This document shows, piece by piece, positions 16,002-24,239 of a stretch of 64,000 nucleotides of DNA. Under the pieces are notes generated by a model. That model ran no database searches. It was not told where the DNA came from and saw only the letters and a program-made list of their open reading frames with translations. Every line of letters begins with the position of its first letter. Within the stretch, counting starts at the first letter, position 1. The stretch spans positions 8,663,001 through 8,727,000 of the forward strand of contig NZ_JACHMI010000001.1 in assembly GCF_014207985.1 (NCBI RefSeq), written 5' to 3'. Origin of the DNA: Nonomuraea rubra (GTDB lineage: Bacteria; Actinomycetota; Actinomycetes; Streptosporangiales; Streptosporangiaceae). The translations under genes and the position numbers were made by a program.

Positions 16002-16020
16002 TAAGGTTAGGCTTGCCTTC
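16002..16020. promoter_or_regulatory. IdeR/DmdR iron box (binding-protein side)
   Basis: TAAGGTTAGGCTTGCCTTC matches the 19-bp IdeR/DtxR consensus TTAGGTTAGGCTAACCTAA at 14 positions. It is 11 nt upstream of the siderophore binding-protein start, on the minus-strand promoter side. Confidence 0.78.
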
Positions 16021-16031
16021 TTGCGAGGTCA

Positions 16032-16050
16032 TTAGATTAGCCTTGCCTAA
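16032..16050. promoter_or_regulatory. IdeR/DmdR iron box (permease side)
   Basis: TTAGATTAGCCTTGCCTAA matches the IdeR consensus at 16 of 19 positions in reverse complement. It precedes the permease gene at 16078 and probably represses it when iron is plentiful. Confidence 0.85.
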
Positions 16051-16077
16051 GTTTGACTTGCGACGAGAGGGGGTCGG

Positions 16078-17142
16078 GTGCGCCCGGCTGAGGTATCGGT
16101 CACGGCCGGAGCGGGCCAGGAAGACGGCGGACGCAAGGCGAGGGCACGCCCCTCCGTGCTCGTCGCCGGGCTGGCCGTCACGGTCGCCTTATTGGCGCTG
16201 GTCGCCATGGCCAGCGTGGCGCTGGGCGCCCGCTCGGTGTCGTTCGGCGCGGTGATCGACGCGTTCGTGGCGCCGGACGGCTCCAACGACCACACGGTCA
16301 TCCGCGAGCTGCGCGTCCCGCGCACCCTGCTCGGCCTCGGCGTCGGCGCCACGCTCGGGCTGGCCGGCGCGCTCATGCAGAGCCTGACCCGCAACCCGCT
16401 GGCCGACCCCGGCCTGCTGGGCATCGACCAGGGCGCCGCGCTCGGCGTCACGCTCGCGCTCGGCCTGTTCGGGCTCACCGACCCCGTCGTGTACGTCTGG
16501 TTCGCCTTCGGCGGCGCCGCGCTGGCCTCCGTCGCGGTGTACTCGCTGGCGTCCTCGGGCCGCTCGGGCTCCAGCCCGGTACGCCTGGCCCTGGCCGGAG
16601 TCGCGTTCGGCATGGTCTGCACGGCGATCTCCTCGGCCATCCTCCGCATGGACTCCCAGACCTTCGACCGGATGCGGTTCTGGCTGACCGGCTCGCTGGC
16701 CGGGCAGACGGCCGACACGCTGGTGCGGCTGGCGCCGTTCATGGTCGCGGGGCTGGTGCTCGGGCTGCTGCTGGCCAGGCCGCTCAACCTGCTGGCGCTC
16801 GGCGAGGACGCCGGCAAGGCACTGGGCGTGAACGTGAACAGGACCAGGATCCTCACCGGCGTGGCCGTCACGCTGCTGTGCGGCGCCGCCACCGCCGCCG
16901 CCGGGCCGCTGGTGTTCGTCGGGCTCATCGTGCCGCACGCCGTGCGCGCCCTGGTGGGGCCCGACCAGCGGTGGGTGCTGCCGTACTCGGCGCTGGCCGC
17001 GCCGATCCTGCTGCTGGGGGCGGACGTGATCGGCCGGCTCATCGCCCGGCCGGGAGAGGTGCAGGTGGGCATCGTGTGGGCGGTGATCGGCGCGCCGATC
17101 TTCATCATGCTCGCCAGGCGGAAGCGGGTGGCGGCGCTGTGA
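16078..17142 (+). CDS. FecCD-family siderophore ABC permease, subunit 1
   Basis: A 354-aa polytopic membrane protein with about ten hydrophobic segments. Family motifs are clear: LRVPRTLLGLGVGATLGLAGALMQSLTRNPLADPGLLGI and GAATAAAGPLVFVGLIVPHAVR, the latter carrying the ATPase-coupling region. A charged, disordered N-terminal tail of about 28 residues precedes the first membrane segment. GTG 16078 follows a G-rich ribosome-binding site. It overlaps the second permease gene by 4 nt (GTGA), so the pair is translated together. An iron box lies 28 nt upstream. Confidence 0.93.
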   Translation: MRPAEVSVTAGAGQEDGGRKARARPSVLVAGLAVTVALLALVAMASVALGARSVSFGAVIDAFVAPDGSNDHTVIRELRVPRTLLGLGVGATLGLAGALMQSLTRNPLADPGLLGIDQGAALGVTLALGLFGLTDPVVYVWFAFGGAALASVAVYSLASSGRSGSSPVRLALAGVAFGMVCTAISSAILRMDSQTFDRMRFWLTGSLAGQTADTLVRLAPFMVAGLVLGLLLARPLNLLALGEDAGKALGVNVNRTRILTGVAVTLLCGAATAAAGPLVFVGLIVPHAVRALVGPDQRWVLPYSALAAPILLLGADVIGRLIARPGEVQVGIVWAVIGAPIFIMLARRKRVAAL

Positions 17143-18146
17143 ACGTGCGCGTCGGCTCCTGGTCCGTACGGCTCGCACCGCGCGCCCTGCTCGTCAGCGT
17201 GCTCCTCGTCGTGGCCGGCTTCCTGGTCACCGTGGCGGCGCTGTCCACGGGCGAGTTCACCGTGCCCGTGCCCGACATCGTCTCGGCGATCTTCGGGCAG
17301 GGCACGCCGGTCGCCGAGCTGATCGTCGGCAAACTCCGCGCCCCACGCGTGGTCACCGGGCTGCTGGTCGGGGCCGCGTTCGGGCTGAGCGGGGCCATCT
17401 TCCAGAGCCTCACCAGGAACCCGCTGGGCAGCCCCGACTTCATCGGCTTCACCGCCGGCGCCTCCACGGGCGGCATCCTCGCCGTCGTCGCGGGCGGCTC
17501 GGCCATGACGATCGCCGGCGGCGCGCTGGCCGGATGCGTGGTGACGGCGGCGCTGGTGTACCTGCTGGCCTACCGGGGCGGCGTCCAGGGGTACCGGCTG
17601 GTCCTGGTCGGCATCGGGGCGAACGCGCTGCTGCTGGCCGTCAACTCGTACATCCTGACCAGGGCCAACATCAACGACGCGGCCAACGCGGGCGCCTGGC
17701 TCACCGGCAGCCTCGGCGGGCGCGGCTGGGAGCACGCCTGGCCCGTGGCGCTGGCGCTGCTCGTGCTGCTGCCGCTGTGCCTGTCCATCGCGCGGCCGCT
17801 GCGGATGATCGAGATGGGCGACGACGCGGCCAAGGCCATGGGCATCAGGGTCGAGGTCGTCCGGGCGGCGGCCGTCACGGCCGGCGTGCTGCTGTCCGGG
17901 GTGGCCACGGCCGCCGCCGGGCCCGTCATCTTCGTCGCGCTGGCCGCCCCGCAGCTCGCCCGGCGGCTGACCCGCTCCCCCGGCGTGACGCTGGCCTCCT
18001 CCGCTCTCATGGGCGCCGTGCTGCTGACCGCCGCCGACCTGGCCGCGCAGCGCGTGCTCGCCCCCACCCAGCTGCCCGTCGGTGTGCTGACCGCTGCCAT
18101 CGGCGGCACCTATCTCGTCCTGCTCCTCCGAAAGGACCGCCACTGA
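17139..18146 (+). CDS. FecCD-family siderophore ABC permease, subunit 2
   Basis: A 335-aa permease paralogous to the preceding gene. It shows LRAPRVVTGLLVGAAFGLSGAIFQSLTRNPLGSPDFIGF and GVATAAAGPVIFVALAAPQLARRL. About ten transmembrane segments are expected. The GTG start at 17139 forms a GTGA overlap with the first permease stop, and its own TGA shares a base with the ATG of the ATPase gene. Together the two permeases form the membrane channel for a ferric siderophore. Confidence 0.93.
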   Translation: MNVRVGSWSVRLAPRALLVSVLLVVAGFLVTVAALSTGEFTVPVPDIVSAIFGQGTPVAELIVGKLRAPRVVTGLLVGAAFGLSGAIFQSLTRNPLGSPDFIGFTAGASTGGILAVVAGGSAMTIAGGALAGCVVTAALVYLLAYRGGVQGYRLVLVGIGANALLLAVNSYILTRANINDAANAGAWLTGSLGGRGWEHAWPVALALLVLLPLCLSIARPLRMIEMGDDAAKAMGIRVEVVRAAAVTAGVLLSGVATAAAGPVIFVALAAPQLARRLTRSPGVTLASSALMGAVLLTAADLAAQRVLAPTQLPVGVLTAAIGGTYLVLLLRKDRH

Positions 18147-18949
18147 TGGACTGCCGCCTGTCCGGCACCGGCCTGACCCTCGCCTACGACCAGCGCGTCG
18201 TGGCCACGGACCTGACCGTGGCGATCCCCGACGAGTCGTTCACCGTGATCATCGGCCCGAACGCCTGCGGCAAGTCCACCCTGCTGCGCGCGCTGGCCAG
18301 GATGCTCAAGCCGAAGACCGGCGCCGTGCACCTGGACGGCAGCGTGATCACCTCGTTGCCGTCGAAGGAGGTGGCCCGGCGGCTCGGCCTGCTCCCGCAG
18401 AGCTCGATCGTGCCCGACGGGATCACCGTGGCCGACCTGGTGGCCCGCGGCCGGTACCCGCACCAGAAGCTGATGCGGCAGTGGTCGAAGGCCGACGAGG
18501 CGGCCGTGTCGGAGGCCATGCGCGCCACCGACGTGGCCGAGCTGGCCGACCGGATCGTGGACGAGCTGTCGGGCGGGCAGCGGCAGCGGGTGTGGCTGGC
18601 CATGGCGCTGGCCCAGGAGACGCCGATCCTGCTGCTCGACGAACCCACCACGTTCCTGGACATCTCCCACCAGATCGAGGTGCTCGACCTCTGCGCCGAG
18701 CTGCACGAGCAGGGGCGGACCATGGTGGCCGTGCTGCACGACCTGAACCAGGCGTGCCGGTACGCCACGCATCTCATCGTGATGCGGGGCGGGCAGATCG
18801 TGGCCGAGGGGGATCCCACGCAGATCGTCACGTCGGAGCTGGTGCACGAGGTGTTCGACCTGCGCTGCGAGATCATCCAGGACCCGCAGTCGGGCACCCC
18901 GCTCATCGTCCCCGAGGCCCGCCGCCGCGTGACCGCCGCCTCCTCCTGA
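18146..18949 (+). CDS. Siderophore ABC transporter ATP-binding protein (FecE/FepC-like)
   Basis: A 267-aa ATPase. Walker A is GPNACGKST, the signature is LSGGQRQRVWLAMALAQ, Walker B is ILLLDEPTTFLD, and the switch histidine is in VLHDLNQACRYA, as typical for the FepC subgroup. The ATG shares one base with the upstream permease stop and AAAGGA lies upstream. It energises uptake of the ferric siderophore delivered by the divergent lipoprotein. A small palindrome (TCCCTTCAGGGA) after the stop may be a weak terminator. Confidence 0.95.
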   Translation: MDCRLSGTGLTLAYDQRVVATDLTVAIPDESFTVIIGPNACGKSTLLRALARMLKPKTGAVHLDGSVITSLPSKEVARRLGLLPQSSIVPDGITVADLVARGRYPHQKLMRQWSKADEAAVSEAMRATDVAELADRIVDELSGGQRQRVWLAMALAQETPILLLDEPTTFLDISHQIEVLDLCAELHEQGRTMVAVLHDLNQACRYATHLIVMRGGQIVAEGDPTQIVTSELVHEVFDLRCEIIQDPQSGTPLIVPEARRRVTAASS

Positions 18950-18996
18950 GCCCTCCGTCCACTCCCGGTCCCTTCAGGGAACGGAAGGAGGCGCGC

Positions 18997-19590
18997 TCAG
19001 GTCAGGGCCGTCGCCAGGGTGGTGACGGCGGCGACGGCGCGGTCGCGGCCGTACTCGTTCCTGAGCACCTCCGCCAGCTCCGCCTGCGTGGCCGCCAGCA
19101 GCGCGTGCGCCAGGGCGTCGGCGTCGCCGCCCCTGGCCTCGGCCAGCAGGATCGCCACGTGCCGGTGCCAGAACCGGTACGCCCCGATGCGGTATCGCGC
19201 GCCCGGGCTGGCCGTCTCCGACATGCGTACCAGGTCGAGGTGGTCGAAGAGGTAGCCGAGGTAGGCCCGTACGAACGCGACCAGCCGATCGCCGGCGGGC
19301 GCGCCGGGCCCGAGCGGCGGCGGGCCCGACAGGATGCGCTGCTGGAGGTCGCGCTCGCGGGCGTCGAGCAGCGCCACCGCCAGCCCCGACTTGTCACCGA
19401 AGCGCCGGAACAGCGTGCCCTTGCCCACCCCGGCCTCCGCCGCCACGGCGTCCATGGAGACCGCGTCCACGCCCTTCTCGGCGAACAGCCGCGCCGCCGC
19501 GGCCAGCACCTTCTCCCGGTTGCGTGCCGCGTCCGCCCGCTCCTGGACGGGCCGGCTCATCAGCAGCTCCAGCGACGTTTCCCGCACCAT
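18997..19590 (-). CDS. TetR family transcriptional regulator
   Basis: A 197-aa TetR regulator. The HTH region reads REKVLAAAARLFAEKGVDAVSMDAVAAEAGVGKGTLFRRFGDKSGLAVALL (residues about 22-72, given as parts of one domain). The C-terminal part is helical and variable. It is divergent from an FAD oxidoreductase, with a palindromic GGACT-N2-AGTCC site next to its own start, so it probably represses both itself and the oxidoreductase in response to a small aromatic or polyketide-like ligand. ATG 19590 is the first good start; an internal ATG at MSRPVQE is possible. Confidence 0.9.
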   Translation of the reverse strand: MVRETSLELLMSRPVQERADAARNREKVLAAAARLFAEKGVDAVSMDAVAAEAGVGKGTLFRRFGDKSGLAVALLDARERDLQQRILSGPPPLGPGAPAGDRLVAFVRAYLGYLFDHLDLVRMSETASPGARYRIGAYRFWHRHVAILLAEARGGDADALAHALLAATQAELAEVLRNEYGRDRAVAAVTTLATALT

Positions 19591-19592
19591 CC

Positions 19593-19604
19593 GGACTCTA
19601 GTCC
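19593..19604. promoter_or_regulatory. TetR operator palindrome
   Basis: GGACTCTAGTCC, a 5-2-5 inverted repeat, lies 2 nt upstream of the TetR start and about 100 nt before the divergent FAD oxidoreductase. Location fits autoregulation. Confidence 0.6.
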
Positions 19605-19704
19605 AATTCCCCGGCCCTGAAACGCACCAAAAGACGTGGAAGGAAAGCCATCCACGGGCGACCCTCTGCCGAATGCTCAGAACGACTTCACAGGGGGAAT
19701 CCAG

Positions 19705-21045
19705 ATGGACCACGCAGTCGTCATCGGGGCGAGCATCGCGGGCCTGCTGTCCGCCGCCGCCCTGCACCGCCGGTTCGCCCAGGTCACGGTGCTCGACCGC
19801 GACACGCTGCCGGCGGTCGACGCCCACCGCAGGGGCGCCGCCCAGAGCCGCCACGCACACGGCCTGCTCGCCAGGGGCAGCGAGGTCATGGACGAGCTGC
19901 TGCCCGGCCTCACCGCCGAGCTCGTCGCGCAGGGGGCGATCAGGGGAGACATGCAGGACAGGGCCCGCCACGTGCACGGGGGGCGGCGGCTGGCCCGGGG
20001 TTCCAGCGGGCTCACCGGGGTGCTGGTCAGCCGGCCGCTGCTCGAAGGCCAGGTGCGGCGCAGGGTCAGCGCCCTGCCCGGCGTGCGGGTGCTCGCCGAG
20101 CGGACCGTCACCGGGCTGCTGTCCAGGCGGGGCCGGGTCACGGGGGTGCGGCTCGCCGAGGGCGAGCTGGTCCCGGCCGATCTCATCGTGGACGCCTCGG
20201 GCCGCGGCTCGCGCACCCCGCTCTGGCTCGGCGACCTGGGCTGCCGGCCGCCGCGGGAGGAGCGGGTGACGATCGACCTGCGGTACAGCTCGCGCGAGTT
20301 CCGCCGCCGCGGCGACCACCTCGCCGGCGACCTGATCGCCGTCGTCGGCCCCACGCCCGGGGTGCCGCGCGCCGGGGTGGCGCTGGCGCTGGAGGACGAG
20401 CGCTGGGCCGTCACCCTGGCCGGCTACGGCGCGGGCCCGCCGCACGGCCACGCGGACGCAACCGCCTGCATCACCACGGCGGCTCCGCCGCGCGGCCATG
20501 ACGGCTTCACCGCGTTCGCCGGCACCCTCGCGGCTCCCGACCTGCACCACCTGGTCACGACCGCGGAGCCGCTCGGGGAGCCGCGCACGTACCACACGCC
20601 CGCCGCCGTCAGGCGCCGCTACGAGCGGCTGGCCTCCTTCCCCGACGGCCTGCTGGTCATCGGGGACGCGGTCTGCTCGTTCAACCCCCTCTACGGCCAG
20701 GGCATGACGGTCGCCGCCCTGGAGGCCAGGGCGCTGCTCGACCCCGACCTGAGCCCGGCGGCGTACTTCCGCCGGATCGCCGCCGTCGTGGACCTCCCCT
20801 GGGAGATCACGGTCGGCGCCGACCTGCGGATCGCCACCACGGCCGGCCGGCCGACGCCGAGGATGCGGCTGATCGGCGCCTACCTCGACCGGTTCCACGC
20901 CGCCGCCGAGCACGACGCCGAGCTGACGCGGCGCTTCCTGCGGGTGACGAACCTCTACGACCCGCCGCAGGCGCTGATGAGCCCTCCCGCGCTGCTCAGA
21001 GTGCTGCGCAGCGGCGCACAGCGAGCAGTGCCAGTGCCCGCGTGA
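19705..21045 (+). CDS. FAD-dependent oxidoreductase/monooxygenase
   Basis: A 446-aa flavoprotein. The N-terminal dinucleotide fold reads AVVIGASIAGLLSAAALHRRF with an acidic end of beta-2 (VLDRD). The second FAD contact GDAVCSFNPLYGQGMTVAALEA is typical of group A flavin hydroxylases and geranylgeranyl-reductase-like enzymes. It lacks an obvious membrane segment. AGGGGGAA precedes ATG 19705. Divergence from a TetR gene suggests induction by a small hydrophobic substrate, perhaps for modification or detoxification. The gene overlaps the convergent M20 peptidase by 50 nt. Confidence 0.85.
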   Translation: MDHAVVIGASIAGLLSAAALHRRFAQVTVLDRDTLPAVDAHRRGAAQSRHAHGLLARGSEVMDELLPGLTAELVAQGAIRGDMQDRARHVHGGRRLARGSSGLTGVLVSRPLLEGQVRRRVSALPGVRVLAERTVTGLLSRRGRVTGVRLAEGELVPADLIVDASGRGSRTPLWLGDLGCRPPREERVTIDLRYSSREFRRRGDHLAGDLIAVVGPTPGVPRAGVALALEDERWAVTLAGYGAGPPHGHADATACITTAAPPRGHDGFTAFAGTLAAPDLHHLVTTAEPLGEPRTYHTPAAVRRRYERLASFPDGLLVIGDAVCSFNPLYGQGMTVAALEARALLDPDLSPAAYFRRIAAVVDLPWEITVGADLRIATTAGRPTPRMRLIGAYLDRFHAAAEHDAELTRRFLRVTNLYDPPQALMSPPALLRVLRSGAQRAVPVPA

Positions 21046-22252
21046 CCTCGCGCAGCTCCCTCAGCTCGACCTGCTCCCTCGGGGCGTGCGCGAACCGCAC
21101 GTCCCCCGGGCCGTAGTGCAGCGTCGGGATGCCGCCCGCCGTGTAGAGCCGCAGGTCGCTCCCGTACGGCGCCGCCGTCTGCGCGGGCCGGGCGCCCGTC
21201 GTGTCCTTGACGGCCCGGTTCACCTGGTCGAGCAGCTCGTGACCGGCCGGCAGCCTGCCGCTGGCGAACTGCCCTCCCGGCCACGTCACCACCGGCGGGT
21301 TGGCCCGCAGCCACGGGTCCGCGACCTCCGCCAGCGCCCCCTCGAACGCCGCCCGCGCCGCCGCCGGGTCCTCGTCCAGCCGCACCCCGAGCCGCCCCTC
21401 GGCGACCAGCAGGTCGGGCACGGTGCTGGCCCAGTCGCCGGCCCGCACCGTGCCGACCTCGATCGGGTACGGCATCGCGTTCCCCGCGAACAGCTCGGGC
21501 ACGTCCCTGTTGCGCTCGGCCTCCAGCCGCCTGATCGCCTGGAACACCGGCCAGAACGCCTCGATCGCGTTGACCCCCTCGTACCGGGTGGCGCCGTGCG
21601 CGGCCCGTCCGGCGATCTCCAGCCGGAACGTCAGCGCGCCAGCGTTGGCCGTGATGACCGCGCCGCTGGTGGGCTCGGTGATGACCGCGGCCTCGGCCGT
21701 GTGCCCCCTGGCCAGGGTGGCGAACGCGCCGAGCCCGCCGTCCTCCTCGCTGATCACGCAGTGCACGGCCAGCGGCCTGGCCAGCTCGATCCCGGCCCGC
21801 TTGATCGCGCGGGCGACGGCGAGGTTCGCGACGAGGCCGGCCTTCATGTCGCAGGCGCCCCTGCCGTGCAGCACGTCGCCGGTGATCCGGGCGGCGAACG
21901 GGTCGCTGCCCGCCCACTTGGCCAGGTCGCCGGTCGGCACGACGTCCACGTGACCCTGCAGCGCCAGCGCGGGCGCGCCCTCGCCGGCCTGGGTGACGGC
22001 CACCACGCCGTACCCCTCCGATCTCGGGGCCTCGGTGCCGGGGAAGCCGGGGCGGGTGGTCAGGTCGGCCAGGTCGAGTTTCCAGACGTCCACGTCCATG
22101 CCCGCCTCGGTGAGCAGGCGGGCCATGCGGTGCTGCAGGTCGGACTCGGCGTCGGTGCCGGTCACGCTGGGGACCCTGACGGTCTCGGCCAGCAGGTTCA
22201 CGGTCTCGGCCTCGTCGAGGGCGTCGAGGACGAGGGTTTCTGCGCGGTGCAT
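20996..22252 (-). CDS. M20/ArgE-DapE family metallohydrolase
   Basis: A 418-aa di-zinc amidohydrolase. Metal-binding motifs appear in order: LQGHVDVVP (His, with Asp two residues on), GRGACDMKAG (bridging Asp), SEEDGG (general base Glu), EPTSG, and a C-terminal His in PTLHYGPGD. The lid domain (AGRAAHGATRYEGVNAIE) is present. Substrates of such enzymes are N-acylated amino acids or peptides. ATG 22252 has AAGGTG at suitable spacing. The 3' end overlaps the FAD oxidoreductase gene on the opposite strand. No partner genes point to a particular substrate. Confidence 0.9.
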   Translation of the reverse strand: MHRAETLVLDALDEAETVNLLAETVRVPSVTGTDAESDLQHRMARLLTEAGMDVDVWKLDLADLTTRPGFPGTEAPRSEGYGVVAVTQAGEGAPALALQGHVDVVPTGDLAKWAGSDPFAARITGDVLHGRGACDMKAGLVANLAVARAIKRAGIELARPLAVHCVISEEDGGLGAFATLARGHTAEAAVITEPTSGAVITANAGALTFRLEIAGRAAHGATRYEGVNAIEAFWPVFQAIRRLEAERNRDVPELFAGNAMPYPIEVGTVRAGDWASTVPDLLVAEGRLGVRLDEDPAAARAAFEGALAEVADPWLRANPPVVTWPGGQFASGRLPAGHELLDQVNRAVKDTTGARPAQTAAPYGSDLRLYTAGGIPTLHYGPGDVRFAHAPREQVELRELREVTRALALLAVRRCAAL

Positions 22253-22286
22253 GGGCACACCTTCTCATGAACCCGGATCCGGACTT

Positions 22287-23237
22287 ATGGCGATACAGGG
22301 TGTGCGTACCTGGACGAGTTGGATCATGGTGGTGCCCTTCGCCCTGTGGGCGGTGGTGCGGCTGAGCGGGTTCGAGCCGGACTGGCCGTGGATCCCGGCT
22401 GTGGCGTACACGCCGTACGCGGTGTGCGCGGCCGTGGTCGGCCTGGTGCTGGCCTGCGTGCTGCGGCGATGGGCGGCGGGCACGGTCGCGCTCGTGTCGG
22501 TGCTGGCACTGGTGCCCGCCGTGCTGCCGCGCGCGCTCACGGACGGCAACCCCGACGCCGAGGGGCCCACGCTGCGGGTGCTCGCGGCCAACCTGATGGT
22601 CGGCCAGGCGGACCCGGCCGAGCTGATGGCCCTGGTCGAACGGCTGAAGCCGGACGTGCTGGCGCTGCAGGAGTTCACCCCGGACTCCATGCGGGGGCTG
22701 GAGGAGGCGGGGCTGCGCCGTACGCTGCGGCACGCGGTGACCAGGCCGCTGAACGGGGTGGGCGGGTCCGCCGTGTACGCCCGGCACCCGCTCAAGGACG
22801 GCGGGTTCATCAAGGAGGGGCCGTTCGGGCAGGCCAGGGCGTGGGTGACGATTCCCGGCGAGGAGCGGATCGAGGTCGTCTCCGTGCATCCGTGCGCGCC
22901 CAAGCGGATCGGGCGGCAGCCCTGCTGGCGGGCCGGGCTGGAGGCGCTGCCCCGGGGCGGCGGGAAGGAGCTGCGGGTGCTGGCGGGCGACTTCAACGCC
23001 ACGCTCGACCACCTGCCGGTGCGTGACCTGCTGGCCTCCGGGTACCGGGACGCCGCGGACGTGATGGGGCTGGGGTTCGTGGCGACGTGGCCGCAGAACG
23101 GGCCGCTGGTGCAGTCGCCAGGGGTGACCATCGACCACGTGCTGGCGGACTCGCGGATGGCGGTGCTCGGCTTCGAGGTGCTGGGCCTCGGCGGCACCGA
23201 CCACCGGCCGGTGTTCGCCGAGCTCAGGCTCCCGTAG
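22287..23237 (+). CDS. Membrane-anchored endonuclease/exonuclease/phosphatase family protein
   Basis: A 316-aa protein. The first about 85 residues contain three hydrophobic segments (WIMVVPFALWAVVRL, AVAYTPYAVCAAVVGLVLACV, TVALVSVLALVPAVL). The rest is an EEP fold: VLAANLMVGQ, DVLALQEF (metal Glu), VVSVHPCAPK, AGDFNAT (catalytic Asp/Asn), TIDHVLAD and GTDHRPVFAEL (catalytic His). The catalytic domain should face outside the membrane. Such proteins hydrolyse phosphodiesters, possibly nucleic acids or lipids. A GTG at 22302 is an alternative start. Confidence 0.85.
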   Translation: MAIQGVRTWTSWIMVVPFALWAVVRLSGFEPDWPWIPAVAYTPYAVCAAVVGLVLACVLRRWAAGTVALVSVLALVPAVLPRALTDGNPDAEGPTLRVLAANLMVGQADPAELMALVERLKPDVLALQEFTPDSMRGLEEAGLRRTLRHAVTRPLNGVGGSAVYARHPLKDGGFIKEGPFGQARAWVTIPGEERIEVVSVHPCAPKRIGRQPCWRAGLEALPRGGGKELRVLAGDFNATLDHLPVRDLLASGYRDAADVMGLGFVATWPQNGPLVQSPGVTIDHVLADSRMAVLGFEVLGLGGTDHRPVFAELRLP

Positions 23238-23805
23238 CCGGCGGGGTCGTGGCGACGCGGATGTCGGTGAAGCGGACGGGGAAGCCCTTGCCGGCGGGGG
23301 CCGCGGCCATGGCGCCGGCCAGGGCGGGCTCGCCGGGAGGGAAGTAGGCCAGGCGGAGCATGGTCCGCGGCGGGGCGCCGTCGAGGCCGTAGCGCACGGT
23401 GACCGCGTCGCCCGACCGCTCCAGGTCGAACGTCACCGTGCTCGCCGCCCGGTCCAGCGGCAGCACCGACCAGTCGGAGAACTGCCTGGTCACGACCGTG
23501 CTGAGGTGGAAGCCGCCGTCGACGTACTCGACGCCGGCCTTGATCCAGTTGTGCTCGTCGATCCGCAGCACGGCGCCGGCCTGGTCGTACTGCTCGGCGT
23601 ACTCGCCGGAGAAGGTGACCGTGAGCCGCAGGTCGCCGGGGAGGGTGCGGCCGAACAGGTGGGCGTTGTCGTTGACGTAGCCGTAGTGGGTGGTGCGCCA
23701 CAGGTCGGTGCCCGGGTCGCAGAAGAGGCTCAGGCCGTCGTCCACGGTCCACTGCTTCGGAGCGTTCAGCCACTGCCAGCCGGTCTCGCCGAAGGCCATG
23801 ATCAT
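23224..23805 (-). CDS. DUF1349 (concanavalin-like) protein
   Basis: A 193-aa protein of the DUF1349 family, a beta-sandwich related to laminin-G/concanavalin folds. Typical segments are FCDPGTDLWRTTHYGYVNDNAHLF, YDQAGAVLRIDEHNWIKAGVEYVDG and SVVVTR-like VVTRQFSDWS. No signal peptide is seen, so it is probably cytoplasmic. Function is unknown; relatives are thought to bind carbohydrate-like ligands. ATG 23805 has AGGA 7 nt upstream. It overlaps the convergent EEP gene by 14 nt. Confidence 0.85.
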   Translation of the reverse strand: MIMAFGETGWQWLNAPKQWTVDDGLSLFCDPGTDLWRTTHYGYVNDNAHLFGRTLPGDLRLTVTFSGEYAEQYDQAGAVLRIDEHNWIKAGVEYVDGGFHLSTVVTRQFSDWSVLPLDRAASTVTFDLERSGDAVTVRYGLDGAPPRTMLRLAYFPPGEPALAGAMAAAPAGKGFPVRFTDIRVATTPPATGA

Positions 23806-23898
23806 GGCGATATCCTGCCATGATCGCCCGGTCACGGTAGCCGGCCGGTGTGAGCGTCCTGGAGGACCGCACGTCCGCCTGCTCGTAAACTTGAGCCC

Positions 23899-24219
23899 GT
23901 GGAAGAGCCCAAGTTCGAGATTCAGATGCTGCACGACCGAGTCATGATCAGGTTGGAGCAGGAGGCCGAGGAGCGGCGCAGCGGCTCCGGGATCGTCATT
24001 CCCGCGACGGTCAAGATGGCCAACCGCCTGGCGTGGGGCGAGGTCTGCGGCGTCGGCACGAACGTGCGCTCGGTCAAGGTGGGCGACAAGGTGCTGTTCA
24101 ACCCGGAGGACCAGTTCGAGGTGGAGGTGCACGCCAAGGTCTACCTGGTGATGCGCGAGCGCGACCTGCACGCCGTGGCCACCGAGGAGACCGACCACGG
24201 CACGGGCCTGTACCTGTGA
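23899..24219 (+). CDS. GroES-like co-chaperone family protein
   Basis: A 106-aa Cpn10-fold protein: IQMLHDRVMIRLEQEAEERRSGSGIVIPATVKMANRLAWGEVCGVG (parts) and KVGDKVLFNPED match GroES beta-barrel positions. The mobile loop is degenerate compared with bona fide GroES (SGSGIVIP in place of TAGGIVLP), and no groEL gene is adjacent. It is a divergent stand-alone GroES paralogue as found in several actinobacteria; whether it works with a chaperonin is unknown. GTG 23899 is the only suitable start. Confidence 0.82.
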   Translation: MEEPKFEIQMLHDRVMIRLEQEAEERRSGSGIVIPATVKMANRLAWGEVCGVGTNVRSVKVGDKVLFNPEDQFEVEVHAKVYLVMRERDLHAVATEETDHGTGLYL

Positions 24220-24239
24220 CCCCGGCGTCCGGGTGAGAC

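Noticed and set aside
18961..18985. Small palindrome after the siderophore ATPase as a terminator
   Set aside because: The stem is only 4 bp, too weak to claim.
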